Origin: Mytilus californianus | Taxonomy: Eukaryota > Mollusca > Bivalvia > Mytilida > Mytilidae | Direction: 5' to 3' | NCBI RefSeq assembly: GCF_021869535.1 | Contig: NW_026262668.1 | Span: 12,818,348 to 12,882,347, forward strand | Length of the DNA: 64,000 nucleotides | Part shown: piece by piece, positions 35,630-46,302 of the stretch | Numbering within the stretch: position 1 is the first letter of the stretch | How the letters are laid out: each line of letters starts with the position of its first letter | Made by a program: the position numbers and the translations under genes | The notes under the pieces: generated by a model | Seen by the model: the letters and a program-made list of their open reading frames with translations, nothing else | The model's database searches: none | Told to the model about the DNA's origin: nothing

Positions 35630-36200
35630 ATATTTCGGTAATTGGCTCTTCAATTGTCACAAGAGCAAGTGCTCACGCTCAAATTAGGCCTGTTGGTGCA
35701 TCGCTCGGATTAGAGAAAATTGGATGTCAGTTAGTTTGACTCGGTATGTCGGATATGAAATGGCAGCATTTGGTTAGTTTGGTACAATGTATTATTAATT
35801 GAAGAAGTATTCCGTTTGCTGTGATTATTCTCTGTAGGGTAATAATAGAAATACTCCATCATATAAAGTTTGCCATAGCTATTCTCTCAAAGATGTTACC
35901 TGGCATTGCATAAGTGTGGTCAAGTATTTTATCTAGATTTAAATGGAGGTTCTTCAATAACACTGGAGCTATTGAAACTACTAGGCGGATAATAAATAGA
36001 GAGTGCGTTCATATTTGCTTAAAATAGGAGGTTACGTGATTAATCATCCAGATTTTGAGGATAAGCATGTTGGCCTTTTTAGTGAAGATGGGGTGCACCT
36101 TTCCTTCATTGGCAATGATATATTTCTAAATCAGAATCAAGATGCTCTTGAAATGTTTTTAAAATTTCCTCATTGTTTAGTTTTCCCTAACAATGAATAA
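35630..36200 (+). pseudogene. SGNH-hydrolase-like domain of the DIRS-like element, unit A
   Basis: VIGSSIVTRASAHAQIRP (from about 35637) corresponds to SGNH block I, with GSS holding the nucleophile serine position. After several frame changes, KMLPGIA and WSSILSRFKWRF follow (35890-35955). The last part, 36003-36200, includes SEDGVHLSFIGNDIFLNQ, where DGVH matches the block V Asp-x-x-His. The block III GND segment is damaged here (GTAATAATAG near 35837) but intact in unit B. The 65-codon frame at the end is a piece of this domain, not a gene of its own. Confidence 0.75.
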
Positions 36201-36749
36201 ACTAGCTTCAAATGTTGAGTTCAAATTGTTTTAGTTTATCAATAAAAATTTGAAAGGTGTTGATTGTATTGAATTTAACTTGATGTTGATGTTGATGTGA
36301 TTTGAAATGTGTTGATTCTTGCTGTTAAATCTGTCATGCGGTACATTTCGTGGCAGATTTTCAGTTGTGCAACTAGTTACTTAACTGGAAAATTTGGCCG
36401 AACTTTCTTTATGCTGCTATTGATTACCCAGTAGCTCCTGATCTATCTTTATTTCTGCTGGATGGTCCTACAGTAATTTAATCGTCATCAAGTTTTGATT
36501 GACAACTTGGTTGTGTTTTTTTTGTTGCAATAAATGCCATGACAAATTACAGCCAAATGAATCTTATTTTCTTTGAAACTTGTGATTCATAGATTATTTG
36601 TTGGATTCAGTATATCATGAGTCGAACAATGAGAATACATATGTAAAAAAGGTGATACACGGCTGAAAACACATATTATAGTGATAATTACTGTAAATAT
36701 CAGCACAACAATGTTAAAATCTGCAAATTTGCGAAAGCAAATGTTTGTT

Positions 36750-36845
36750 CTTACCTCGCCGGGATTCGAACTCGAGCTTTTGGGATATCGAGACAACACG
36801 GCCTGCACTGTGTCCAGCGCTCTAGACCTCTCGGCCACCTAGACT
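36750..36845 (-). mobile_element. tRNA-like SINE head in unit A
   Basis: The minus strand reads GGTGGCCGAGAGGTCTAGAG (A box TGGCCGAGAGG) and later CTCGAGTTCGAATCCCGGCG (B box). It resembles a Leu/Ser-type tRNA but has no clean acceptor-stem pairing that I could confirm, so SINE is preferred over a working tRNA gene. Next to it a segment of about 42 bp containing CGGCCACCTAGACTGA and 'AACGTTAGACGTACTTA' is tandemly repeated (36831-36912). It is absent from unit B. Confidence 0.65.
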
Positions 36846-36964
36846 GAACAAACGTTAGACGTACTTAGACCACTCGGCCACCTAGACTGAAAAAACGTTT
36901 AGACGTACTTATGTATATACAATAACTTAACTTATCGGCTATTATGTAGATTATTTTTTATTCC

Positions 36965-37965
36965 AATAGTTAAAAGTCAGTCTACATATGTAAACGATAC
37001 TACATCTTTCATAAATTTCATTGAGAAATTAAAACAAACGGCAAATAGCCTTTTGGTTTCGTATGATATAACACAATTGTCAACTTCCTCAAGTTGCTCT
37101 ATTAAGTGCAGTTGAACGAGCACATGACAATTTTGACAAATTAAACTTCTAAACAATGCTCCGGGAAAATTTATAAACAAATGATAGGTACTGCAATTAG
37201 TCAGTCCTATCACCGGAAATCTATGACATATTTATGATTGAAATATTGAATCAAATAGTTTGTGCATTATAAAATAAAGGCAACATCTTCCATCATAGCA
37301 GATATAGGGACGATGGATTCACAATGTATAATATATAATGGAACATCCGAGGAAATTAAAGATTTAATTATAGCACCTTATTGAAGTTCACCTATGAAAT
37401 CTCAATCGAAACAATGTCGTTCTTAGATGTTGATGTACTTATAGGTTAACGACTTACAACACACGCTTGGCATTCTTGACATTAAAATACATTTTAAAGA
37501 AACCAATTCTTTTCTATATCTGCATCGCCTCGGAATAGCTGTCACTTACAGTATGTATTCCAAGGATTTATCAAAGGTGAAGCAATACGGCAGATGAGAT
37601 AAATAAGTGACCATAACAAATTAATAAACAATCTAACTAAATTCAAAGTGATAATATTAGATTGGGGTTATGATACCGTCAAAATAGATGATAGTATTAC
37701 TGATGCTTTACCAATTGACCGTACTGAATTATTACAGCAATACAAATCGAAGAAAAGAAAACACTTCTTTAGTTTCAATAATTAAATATAATTTTTATAT
37801 ACGTAAAATAAAGAAAACCAAAACGTATCATGAAAAACTGGCATTTATTGCAATTTGACGAAAAATGTGTACAAGTATTCAATGATGAACCAATAATTGC
37901 GTATAGCAAGCATAAAAGTGTAGGAGACATGCTTACTAGAATTAAGTTCAAAACTTAAACATAAA
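36965..37965 (+). pseudogene. Penelope-like element RT relic, plus strand, unit A
   Basis: From left to right: DTTSFINFIEKLKQTANSLL then VSYDIT (36993-37070), a segment just before the first catalytic aspartate motif. Then KFTYEISIETMSFLDVDVLI (37386-37446), a conserved motif after the palm, then SFLYLHR, KFKVIILDWGYDTVKIDD, and WHLLQFDEKCVQVFNDEP followed by IAYSKHKSVGDMLTRIKF (37840-37950). That order is typical of Penelope-like RTs. The catalytic palm is mostly missing and frames change several times. The copy in unit B is at 62945-63710. No GIY-YIG endonuclease was seen downstream. Confidence 0.78.
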
Positions 37966-38289
37966 ATTCACAGTTAGACCCCTGATGATAGCAGAACTTT
38001 CATCATATTTATTGATAAAGAATTAGAATTAAAAAATAAATATATCAATATGTTATATTTGATTATATTAAAGTAAATCATCTTAAGATGACCACCTCAA
38101 GCTTTAACTACCGAAATACCATAATAATAGTTTCGGGTCCTATCAGGCATTATGGGATGCGTGATTGCATGGGTATTTTAATATAATAAGACATACGCAT
38201 ATTTTTAAATCCGTTGCGTTGTTACGCAGATCAATACTTTCTGCTTGGGTGGGTTTGGATGGCTTTTAAATAAAACATTGACAAAGAGA

Positions 38290-40316
38290 AAAGAAAAATA
38301 GCATCAAGTATCTTCCGTTGATTCGATCTCAACATTAGTCTCCTTTTAATTGAATCTCCCATCTATAGATAATATCATAAAAGGCGATGTTGTGTATACG
38401 ACAACTAGACAGCAGATTATACTGTACCAGTAAACAGGTTTACTATCAAGACTATATTCATTACATTGACACATTAAGTTTAGACAAAACATAACAACAA
38501 ACATGCTTAGGGTGCCTAACGTGTTAAACTAGGTTTTGTTATATACCAATCCCCTTTTATTGCAATCTTGATAAGTACACTGTAGGGGACTTGAAATAAA
38601 ACTGAAAAATACATGTCTACCGTAAATGAAATAGTTCTGCAAAATATAAGTGATTTCGGGAAAGCGGATTCAAAAGATCAGTCTGAAAAGGACAGACGAC
38701 CGAGAGTCGGACAAAGACTTTAACTGTTTTTGATCTGTTGTAATGCGACAGTCATAAAGCTTAAAACCCAAAATAATGTGTTTATTTTTATCTAAGAATT
38801 TGGTATACACAGCTACATTTAAATGTAGTTCAATGCAAAAACATCTGTAAAATAGTGCAATACGAAAGAAGAAAGAACTTTGAAAATTGCTACTACCAAC
38901 ATCTGATTCATATAACTTAATGTACTAGTAAGTAGGACAAACATAAGCCCGAACACCTGTTTATATAGCTCATAGAAGTAGGAGGTTTGTAGAGCATATG
39001 TCAAACAAAACAATATAATATTAGTTGTAAGTACACTTATGTAAACACGGAACAATCTACAGGTTACAAAGTTTCAGTTTGTCGTTTTTGATTGTAATCC
39101 CAGTAGAAAATAAAACATATATATGGTTTTTCAAGATTTCTTCTAATTTAACTTTCCATCACTATTCTATGATATAACTGTCAGGATCTGTTTAAGGATA
39201 GAACTGTCCAAAATTGTTTTAAGTTATAATTGTGACAACCTTCTCAAAGCTAGAAATGTCGAAAAACTGATCTTGTGCAGAAATGTACGAAACAAATCTC
39301 GAATAGTTTTCCTGACAATGCCTAAAAGATTTAAAGAGAGGTTAGAACCTATCCTGACGTTTTTATATTTGGTGTAAAAAAACAGCACAAATGAGCTTAA
39401 CTTAAAAATATATTCAATGCCCATGGTTCGTAGATTTTTGTCAATTTAGAGCTTCTAATATTTCTTCAATATTTCATTAATGTACAAATTGGTTATTGAC
39501 TGTAATATGCCAACAATTGCTACAGGCATTCTAAAAATTTAGAAAGTGGATTAATGTTTTTACACTTATATACATATAAAACATTTTTTGAATGAAGCAA
39601 TCTGTTTCAATCTTGATTTTTTTCCAAACCTCGTAAATTTCGTAAACAAGTACAACTGATAATGAATATAAAAATGAAAGTATAATTTGTAAAAAAAAAA
39701 AACGTATAGAAGTTTAGGAATCTCAAAATTTGATGATCTCTATAATAACAGTACAACGTTAACATTCAATATACGAACCCCTACCCTCCGCACCCTTTTA
39801 AAAAAAGGTTCCTCTTGTTTTTACGCTAAACATTGCACGAAAAATATTTTTCTAAATGTTATTATTATAATCACCAGTTTAATTGTTCCCACGGCATTAC
39901 GAAATACATATTTAAGCAATACGATGCGTTGTGATTGCTCATTGATGGTATCTGATCATATAAATACTTGAGTGTTTTTGGTTTATTTTTTGCACAGCCT
40001 CGACTAGGAAATAATAATTTAGTATTCACCTACGTGCTCAATTATGTTTCTTTGTATCTTTTGGTGTTGATACGACAGCAGCAGAAGTTAACAAGATAGT
40101 TACATGTAATTTTATTTAACAAATTCGGAAAGTGTCAACTGTTATAAAGAAGAAAGAATTACTTTTACAATAAATATTGAAAAGGTCATCAAGGAGAAAT
40201 AAGTTTACCGAGTATACATGTTTTTTTAATATTCATCGAGAAACGAACTGTTTGTTGACCTTTTCATTCTCATCTGTTACAATGTAGAGAACAGAAAAAA
40301 TATCCAGGTACTGGCA
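38290..40316. other. 5' flank of gene B, no coding feature
   Basis: Counterpart of 17880-20042. The open frames on the minus strand at 39055-38819 and 39424-39224 are not preserved as frames in unit A. No further regulatory motif is claimed. Confidence 0.6.
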
Positions 40317-40324
40317 TATATAAG
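40317..40324 (+). promoter_or_regulatory. TATA box of gene B
   Basis: TATATAAG, 31 bp before the initiator A (TTCAGACC), with the same spacing as gene A. Retention in both units while flanks drift supports a working promoter. Confidence 0.75.
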
Positions 40325-40347
40325 TAGCTGGTTGTCACTGTTTATTC

Positions 40348-40383
40348 AGACCTAACAATTGTGGTATCCTGCACTTCATTAAG
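40348..40383 (+). other. Gene B exon 1, non-coding 5' UTR
   Basis: 36-nt leader ending at the donor AAG|GTAAGG. One substitution from gene A (C for T). The following intron is about 5.7 kb because it holds the LINE. Confidence 0.65.
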
Positions 40384-41109
40384 GTAAGGCGTTGTTGTAT
40401 ATATGACTTTCAATAGGAACAAGTTGTTTATCATTCATGTATTGGTTTTGAATTATGTTTTACCATATAATTGAGCTAAAAGAAAAGTAAAAAATTATTT
40501 GTATTCATAAAACAAATTACTATTGATATACCTGTCTAAGAACTCTAATAACCAGCAAAAGTTTTACAGTCGTCATAAGGAATTGGTTGATCAATACGAA
40601 GTGTCTTTAACTAACTCATAAGAGAGTAGTTTTCGTGGGCTTAGATCATTAGATACAAAAATACTAGTCTTATCTGTAAACTTGATGCTTTGTGCCCAAT
40701 TCCCTATCTTAACATTTTAACTCAGTGTGTATTTCCAGAACGGGTAATGCATGTATAACATGAGACGTTAAAAACTGTCGACGCATCTACCACCTTTGGA
40801 ATTCGTGCTGCATATCAGATTAAGAATATTTAGTAATTTAATAAAGTTTTAACGATTCTTTAAACATGATTTCGGTATTTTTGTTTTCCTTTTTTAAAAC
40901 AAGTTTCAGTTTGGACTCCGATACACAATTTATTAATTTAAACAGTAAATAACATTTTTAAAAAGATACTTGAGTTCGATAACGTATTGCAACAATAATA
41001 ACTAAAAAAAAATGACAAATAAAAAACCAGGTCATTTGTGTATTGATTCAATAAAGTAATCAGAAGAAGGGGAATTTGTGTAAAATTATAGATCAAACGA
41101 CTATACTGG

Positions 41110-41600
41110 TAAATAAATATATCTAAAGATCTAAAATTGCGAATACATGTCGCTAGTTAGTTGAGACACTGACACATCGTTTCAGTCAACAAATTCGGAA
41201 TAATGAACGTAAAACTTATGTAGTGTCGATTGCAGTCATTCTTCATCAAAACTATGTTATTGTGAAAAGAGCACACCCCCTGTGAATAGAGTCCACATAG
41301 TGAAAATTTGCACGGATGTAGCATATGAACTGAAATATGTTAACGCCATACGGTGAAAGGGGTAAATAACTGCTGAGATATGAGAAGTTCACAATTGGAA
41401 AATAGAAATTGTCACGCTTGTAACAGATTCTTGTTTGAAGTCGTCCCTCTAAGTCATTATCGAGGAATAGATCAGATATGAATCAGACCTTCTACTTTCT
41501 GTAGTCTCGTTAGTTTCAAGTTCAATTGGATATATGAGATGTAAGCACTCATTGAGATTATGGGTTACAGAGTGAGTGAACATCATCAATATATCTTAAA
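41110..41600 (-). pseudogene. Penelope-like element 3' fragment in intron 1 of gene B
   Basis: Orthologous to 20700-21190 and at the same place relative to exon 1. It has the same 'SQLI/VNIS' and 'IYPIEL' landmarks with further substitutions. It ends before the LINE. Confidence 0.7.
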
Positions 41601-41774
41601 GCGAAATTAAAGTACTTTTCAAGATGTTTTTTCTCCCTACGGTCGATCTATTAATGTGATCAATCATGACAAACCTTACATATTTATTATTTATAACATA
41701 TTATTACTTCAAGAATTCATATTCGCAACGGAAAATAGCAACGGTCTGTCTTAATTTTTATATTTTTTTTGTAA

Positions 41775-44700
41775 TTGAAAGTAAACTATAACTAGAAAAA
41801 ATACCTGCAAAATGTTGGAAATGTTAACACTACATGAACAATATAAAGAAAACAAATCTATTGATTTCACTGAAAACCAAACATCTGTTTGTACATGTTG
41901 TAAGCAAAAACTATATATACACATATTTCTTATCTTCGTATATTGAAATAATCCATTATTTCTTTGGGTTTAACTCATTTGAATTGAAACAAAACAAAAA
42001 CTTACTTTAATCAACTAAAACAGGTGATATTTAGTGCTTTTAGATTTTGATATAAAAACACATTATATAAGGGAGATATTTGTTATTAAAATTTCAGTTA
42101 GATAGAATAATCTCCCTTTGTATACAATATTTCTGTATTAAAAAATATTTGAACACAAGTGGATATGTTACTCTTCATTACAATAGTGATTTGTTTTTAA
42201 TTATTCTTAGTTGTTTGTTGTTTACACTATGATCTCAAATTTTCTTTCTTTTTGTTTCTTTTATTTTTTATGTTTCTTTTTCATTTTGGCCCAGTATTAA
42301 ATATTGTACAGCAATTATGATGCATTTAGGATACAGCAGGAAATTAATGCAGACAAGGTAGAGGATGTCAGACATTTCAGAGTTACATTATCACTTACTT
42401 ATATAATACATTATGGGAGAATAAGGTCGAAATACACTTATCAAATCTCAAGTTTTTGTTCAGCTATAAAAATAAATATTTAATAAATGAGTGATAATGG
42501 TATAAAAATTGTTTCATACAATTGTCAAGGTTTAAATTCAAAGGAGAAGAGGAGAGGTGTTTTTGATTATCTTAAAGCAAAAAATTGCCACATATATTGT
42601 TTGCAAGATACACATTTTTCAGAAAAAGAAGAAATATCAATAAAAAATCTATGGGGAGGAGACTGAATTTTCAATTCTTTTGCAACAAACAAAAGAGGGG
42701 TAGCAATATTTTTTATCAAAAACTTTGAATACATGATACATAGAATAAAAAAAGATGATCAAGGGAATCTGTTAGGAATTGATATTGAAACTGAAGGAAA
42801 AAGAATATCTTAGATAAGCTTATATGGTCCAAATAAAGATTCACCTGAATTTTATTCTAGAGTTAGTGACACAATAGAAAAACTTGAACAACCAATCAGT
42901 TATAATAACTGGAGATTATAATTTAGTCTAAAACCAAAATCTTGATACTTATAATTACCAAAATGTAAATTATCCGAAAGCCAAAGAGAAAGTTTTAGAT
43001 ATAATAGAAAATTATGATTTAACAGATCCCTATAGGGAATTGTACCCTGAACTAAAAACGTTTACATGGAGAAAAACTAATCCCATTAAACAAGCAAGAT
43101 TGGATTTCTTTTTAATATCACAAGGCCTTAATCAATATGTACATGATGTACACATTCTTAACAGTTATAGATCTGTTCACTCCCCAATAATGTTACATTT
43201 AAAGATGAATAACTTCATAATTGGTAAAGGTCTATGGAAATTTAACAATTCACTTTTACAGACATTGAATATTCAGCTGCTGTTAAAGAGACTACAAATA
43301 AAGTAATAGAACAATATGCATCACTAATATACAACAGAGAAACATTAGAAAAGATAAATGACTTAGAAATTCAATTTACTATAAACGATCAACTCTTTTT
43401 AGAAACTTTATTAACAGAAATTAGAGGAAAATCAATTTCATTTGCTTCTTTTAGGAAGAAACAAAAAGATAAAAAAGAAAGAATACTATCAGAAGATATT
43501 AAAAAACTAGAAGAACAAATCTTGTCAGAAGAAATCTTTACTGAAATTGAAAAAAAGAAAACTGATCTAAAAGTATTAAGGAAAGAAAAAATGAGGGGGT
43601 CCTACAACAGATCCAAAATGTAATGGATAGAAGAAGAAGAAAAACCTTCAAACTTTTTTCTTAACATTTTATAAATAAAACTATTCCAAAATTAGTCAAT
43701 AAGCAAAATAAAATATTAAAGGAGGCAAACAATTATTACAAAAGGCTATATACCAAAAAATAAAGTTTGAATAATGTGAACCTTAATTGTGAAATCCCTT
43801 ATACTGATATTAAAAAACTAAATAATACCATAAAAGAATCTTTAGAGGTTGAAATTACTTATATTGAATTAACAACAGCTTTGCGAAAAATGAAAAATGA
43901 AAAAATGCCTGGGTCAGATGGTTTCACAAATGAATTTTTCAAGTTTTTTTGGATAGATATAGGAAACTTTGTATTTCGCTCTATAATTAATGGTTACAAA
44001 AAGGGGGAATTATCTATTACTCAAAAACAATTTATTATAACCTGTATACCAAAGGGAGATAAACGAAGACAGTTCATGAAAAACTGGCGACCAATAAGTT
44101 TACTAAATACCACGTATAAATAAGCGTCAAGCTGCATAGCTGAGCGTATTAGATTAGTTCTACCTCAAATTATAAACAGTGGTCAGACCGGTTTCATTTC
44201 GGTAGATTTATAGGGGAAAATACTCGTCTTATTTATGATATTTAATTTCATACAAAACTTAATGATTTACCAGGACTGCTCCTTCTCATAGATTTTAAAA
44301 AAGCTTTTGATTCTGTATCATGGAATTTCATTGAAAACGTTTGAGACTTTTTCAATTTTGGCCCCTCTATAAAACAATGGGTAAGAACCTTTTACAAAAA
44401 TATAAGTTCTGCAGTTTCTCAAAATTGTTTTTTATCTGAATTCTTTGAAATTCAAAGAGGTTGTCGACAAGGGGATCCTTAATCACCTTATAAATTTCTT
44501 TTATGTGCAGAAATACTTGGAATACTAATTAGAAAAAATAAAGAAATAAAGGGAATTAAAATAGATGATACCGAATATTTGATCTCTCAATATGCTGATG
44601 ACACGTCTATTATTCTTGACGGTACACCAGAATCTCTTGATGCATCTCTCCGCCTATTACATAAATATGCTGAAATGTCTGGTCTTCATATGAACTTGGA

Positions 44701-45640
44701 CAAGACAAAGGTGGTGTGAATAGGGAAGACAAAATGTAGTCAAGACACCATGTGTGTAAAGTGGGGATTAGAATGGGGTTCCAGTAGGTTTACACTACTA
44801 GGAATAAACTTTTCGGTCAATTTGCAAGAAATGGAATCTTTGAACTATTATCCTAAAATAAAAGAAATTGAAAATATAATAAATATTTGGTCTAAACAAA
44901 CACTTATTCCAGTGGGAAAGATAACAGTTAGCAAGACACTAATTATTTCAAAATTAAATCATCTGTTTTTAACATTACAAGCACTATGCTATACTACTCC
45001 TCTTAAACAACTTATTAGTACAATATATGCATTTATTTGGGAAAACAAGCCTGACAAGATTAAAAGAGAAACATTATGTCTGGAAAAAGAAAGTCCATTA
45101 ACTCTCGTAAAAAAGATAAATATAGTGAATGGCTGAACGATTTTACAAACTTTTACAACTACATCAAAAGCAATAATGTCTTTAAAATTAAGGAGGTAGG
45201 CCTCGGTAACCCTAAAAATGTCCTCTCGTTTAATTTTTCTTATATTTACAGCATTGAAAAGCTTGTCGTCAGTGTATCAGCTGGCAAAGTCTTGTTAAAA
45301 TTCACCGATGCATTTTATGTTTAGAATATATTAAATATGACCAGTTTTGAGTACCTTAAAGAACGACCAAGAACACTAGTAGGCATATTTATTTTTCATA
45401 CTTTTCCCAAAAAAAAGTTATCGTTTATTTCCTGCAAAATAATGATAAAACAATTATTGTTTATAAATCTTAAAAAGCACAAACTTTTATTGAGTTTGAC
45501 CGCTTTAAATTTACAAAATCTTCAATAAATTTGGCTTATAGATCTAAAAAAAAAAGGAATTTTTTGGACAAAATGTTTTTTCCTCTATAAAACCTCCTAC
45601 AGTTTCTCTTTGCATTTTTTTTAATCTTTATTTGTGCAAA
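41775..45640 (+). mobile_element. LINE of the L1/Tx1 type, decayed, in intron 1 of gene B
   Basis: The ORF2 region starts near 42487 with MSDNGIKIVSYNCQGLNSKE (APE endonuclease block I), then HIYCLQDTHFSEKEE, a damaged GDYN site near 42910, and a histidine-serine end (YRSVHSPIMLHLK, 43165-43205). The RT shows KMKNEKMPGSDGFTNEFFKF, then KNWRPISLLNTTYK (44078-44119), LLLIDFKKAFDSVSWNFIE (44280-44335), RGCRQGDP and SQYADDTSIILDGTPESL (44587-44640; catalytic YADD). A C-terminal part follows (RFTLLGINF, ...PVGKITVSKT...). In-frame stops at about 42664, 42811, 44122 and 44341, plus frameshifts, make it inactive. The ends are approximate. The small frames here (43040, 43767, 44750, 45076) are pieces of this one element. 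Confidence 0.88.
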
Positions 45641-46118
45641 TAAGTGAAAATTATATGGTCCCTATAAACAACTATAGTCAAGTTCATCAAGAATTTCAGT
45701 AGGAGACGAATACCCTTGCGACGAATTGATATGTCAACATTATAATAGGTAATGTTGGTTTCCCTCATTTGTTTTAAAGCATTTCATGTATGAATGTTTA
45801 TTTTCTATCTTTTCAGCTTTCGATTTTTTTAATTTTTAAATAAAAAATGTAATTCCTTTATTAAATGCTTGGTGGAGTGAGCATTGAATAATTTTCTTAG
45901 ATGCTTCTGCATCATTCTCATAACCATGCAAATGTAAACAACATAAATGCTTGATCACTGTTTCAATTACTGCTAGGTTAAAACGCACAAATAACTTCTA
46001 ATACCTTTTTAAGAGCTGTTTCCCATACCCCAGGTCTACCCTCTTAAATATGGACCCTCTACGTATACGTTAAATTAAATGTGAATGAAATATTTTGTAG
46101 ACAGAACAGAAAACAATT

Positions 46119-46302
46119 ATGTCAAGATATGTTGCAGTCCTTTTCGTTGTAATTTTTGCTGTGGTTATTGCATATGATCCGGTATATGACCACCATTCTG
46201 GAGGAGGAGGTGACTACAATTCTGGTAACTCTGCACAGTATGGTCATGACTACTACCAAAAGCATTGCCCGTGTAGCAAACCTCATAAAAGAATAGACTT
46301 TG
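46119..46302 (+). CDS. Gene B exon 2: signal peptide exon
   Basis: The acceptor TTTTGTAG ends at 46100, and 18 nt of leader precede ATG. The donor TTTG|GTAAGT is identical to gene A. It is 27 codons shorter than gene A. The lost or never-gained part covers the Gly/His repeats and the NDYHPGGQSH segment. Confidence 0.85.

Larger units (their letters stand above)
32540..36580 (+). mobile_element. DIRS-like tyrosine-recombinase retroelement, decayed, unit A
   Basis: Coding remains run in the order RT, RNase H, tyrosine recombinase, SGNH-like domain. The RT palm reads LPMGLSVSCSHFNRFSSFLH then DHYLDDFLYVGAEIP (about 33195-33340), with the two catalytic aspartates at 33306-33311. RNase H remnants (about 33795-34080) include GGGCGVY..KG and FHSDNQSVVKV. 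The recombinase N-domain is NLNEVWPCPVSHLVNYIAYM (about 34338-34395) through KAYLPGI. Its C-terminal part is GAATQSFLDGLDENS then KMKGRWKSAACKGYI (about 35480-35575). The SGNH part follows. A 97-codon frame at 32578-32871 may be the N-terminal protein. Stops and frameshifts are frequent and a 493-bp repeat splits it. Transposase integrase motifs, LTRs and an endonuclease are absent, which fits the DIRS group. Confidence 0.85.
17880..38245 (+). repeat. Large direct tandem duplication, unit A
   Basis: About 20.4 kb. Homology to unit B begins near 'ATAGCATCAAGTATC' (38290; 'ACAGCATCAAGTATC' near 17880) and runs collinearly through the secreted-protein gene, the DIRS-like element and the PLE relic. 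It ends at 'TTTTTAAATCCGTTG' near 38210-38240, matching 63950-63965. Intron and spacer sequence is roughly nine-tenths identical by eye, with many small indels. Unit B is about 5 kb longer because of later insertions in B and one large deletion in A. Confidence 0.93.

Noticed and set aside
36750..36845. Functional tRNA gene on the minus strand
   Set aside because: Good A and B boxes, but I could not confirm pairing of the acceptor stem, and it is absent from the orthologous site in unit B, as expected for a SINE insertion.
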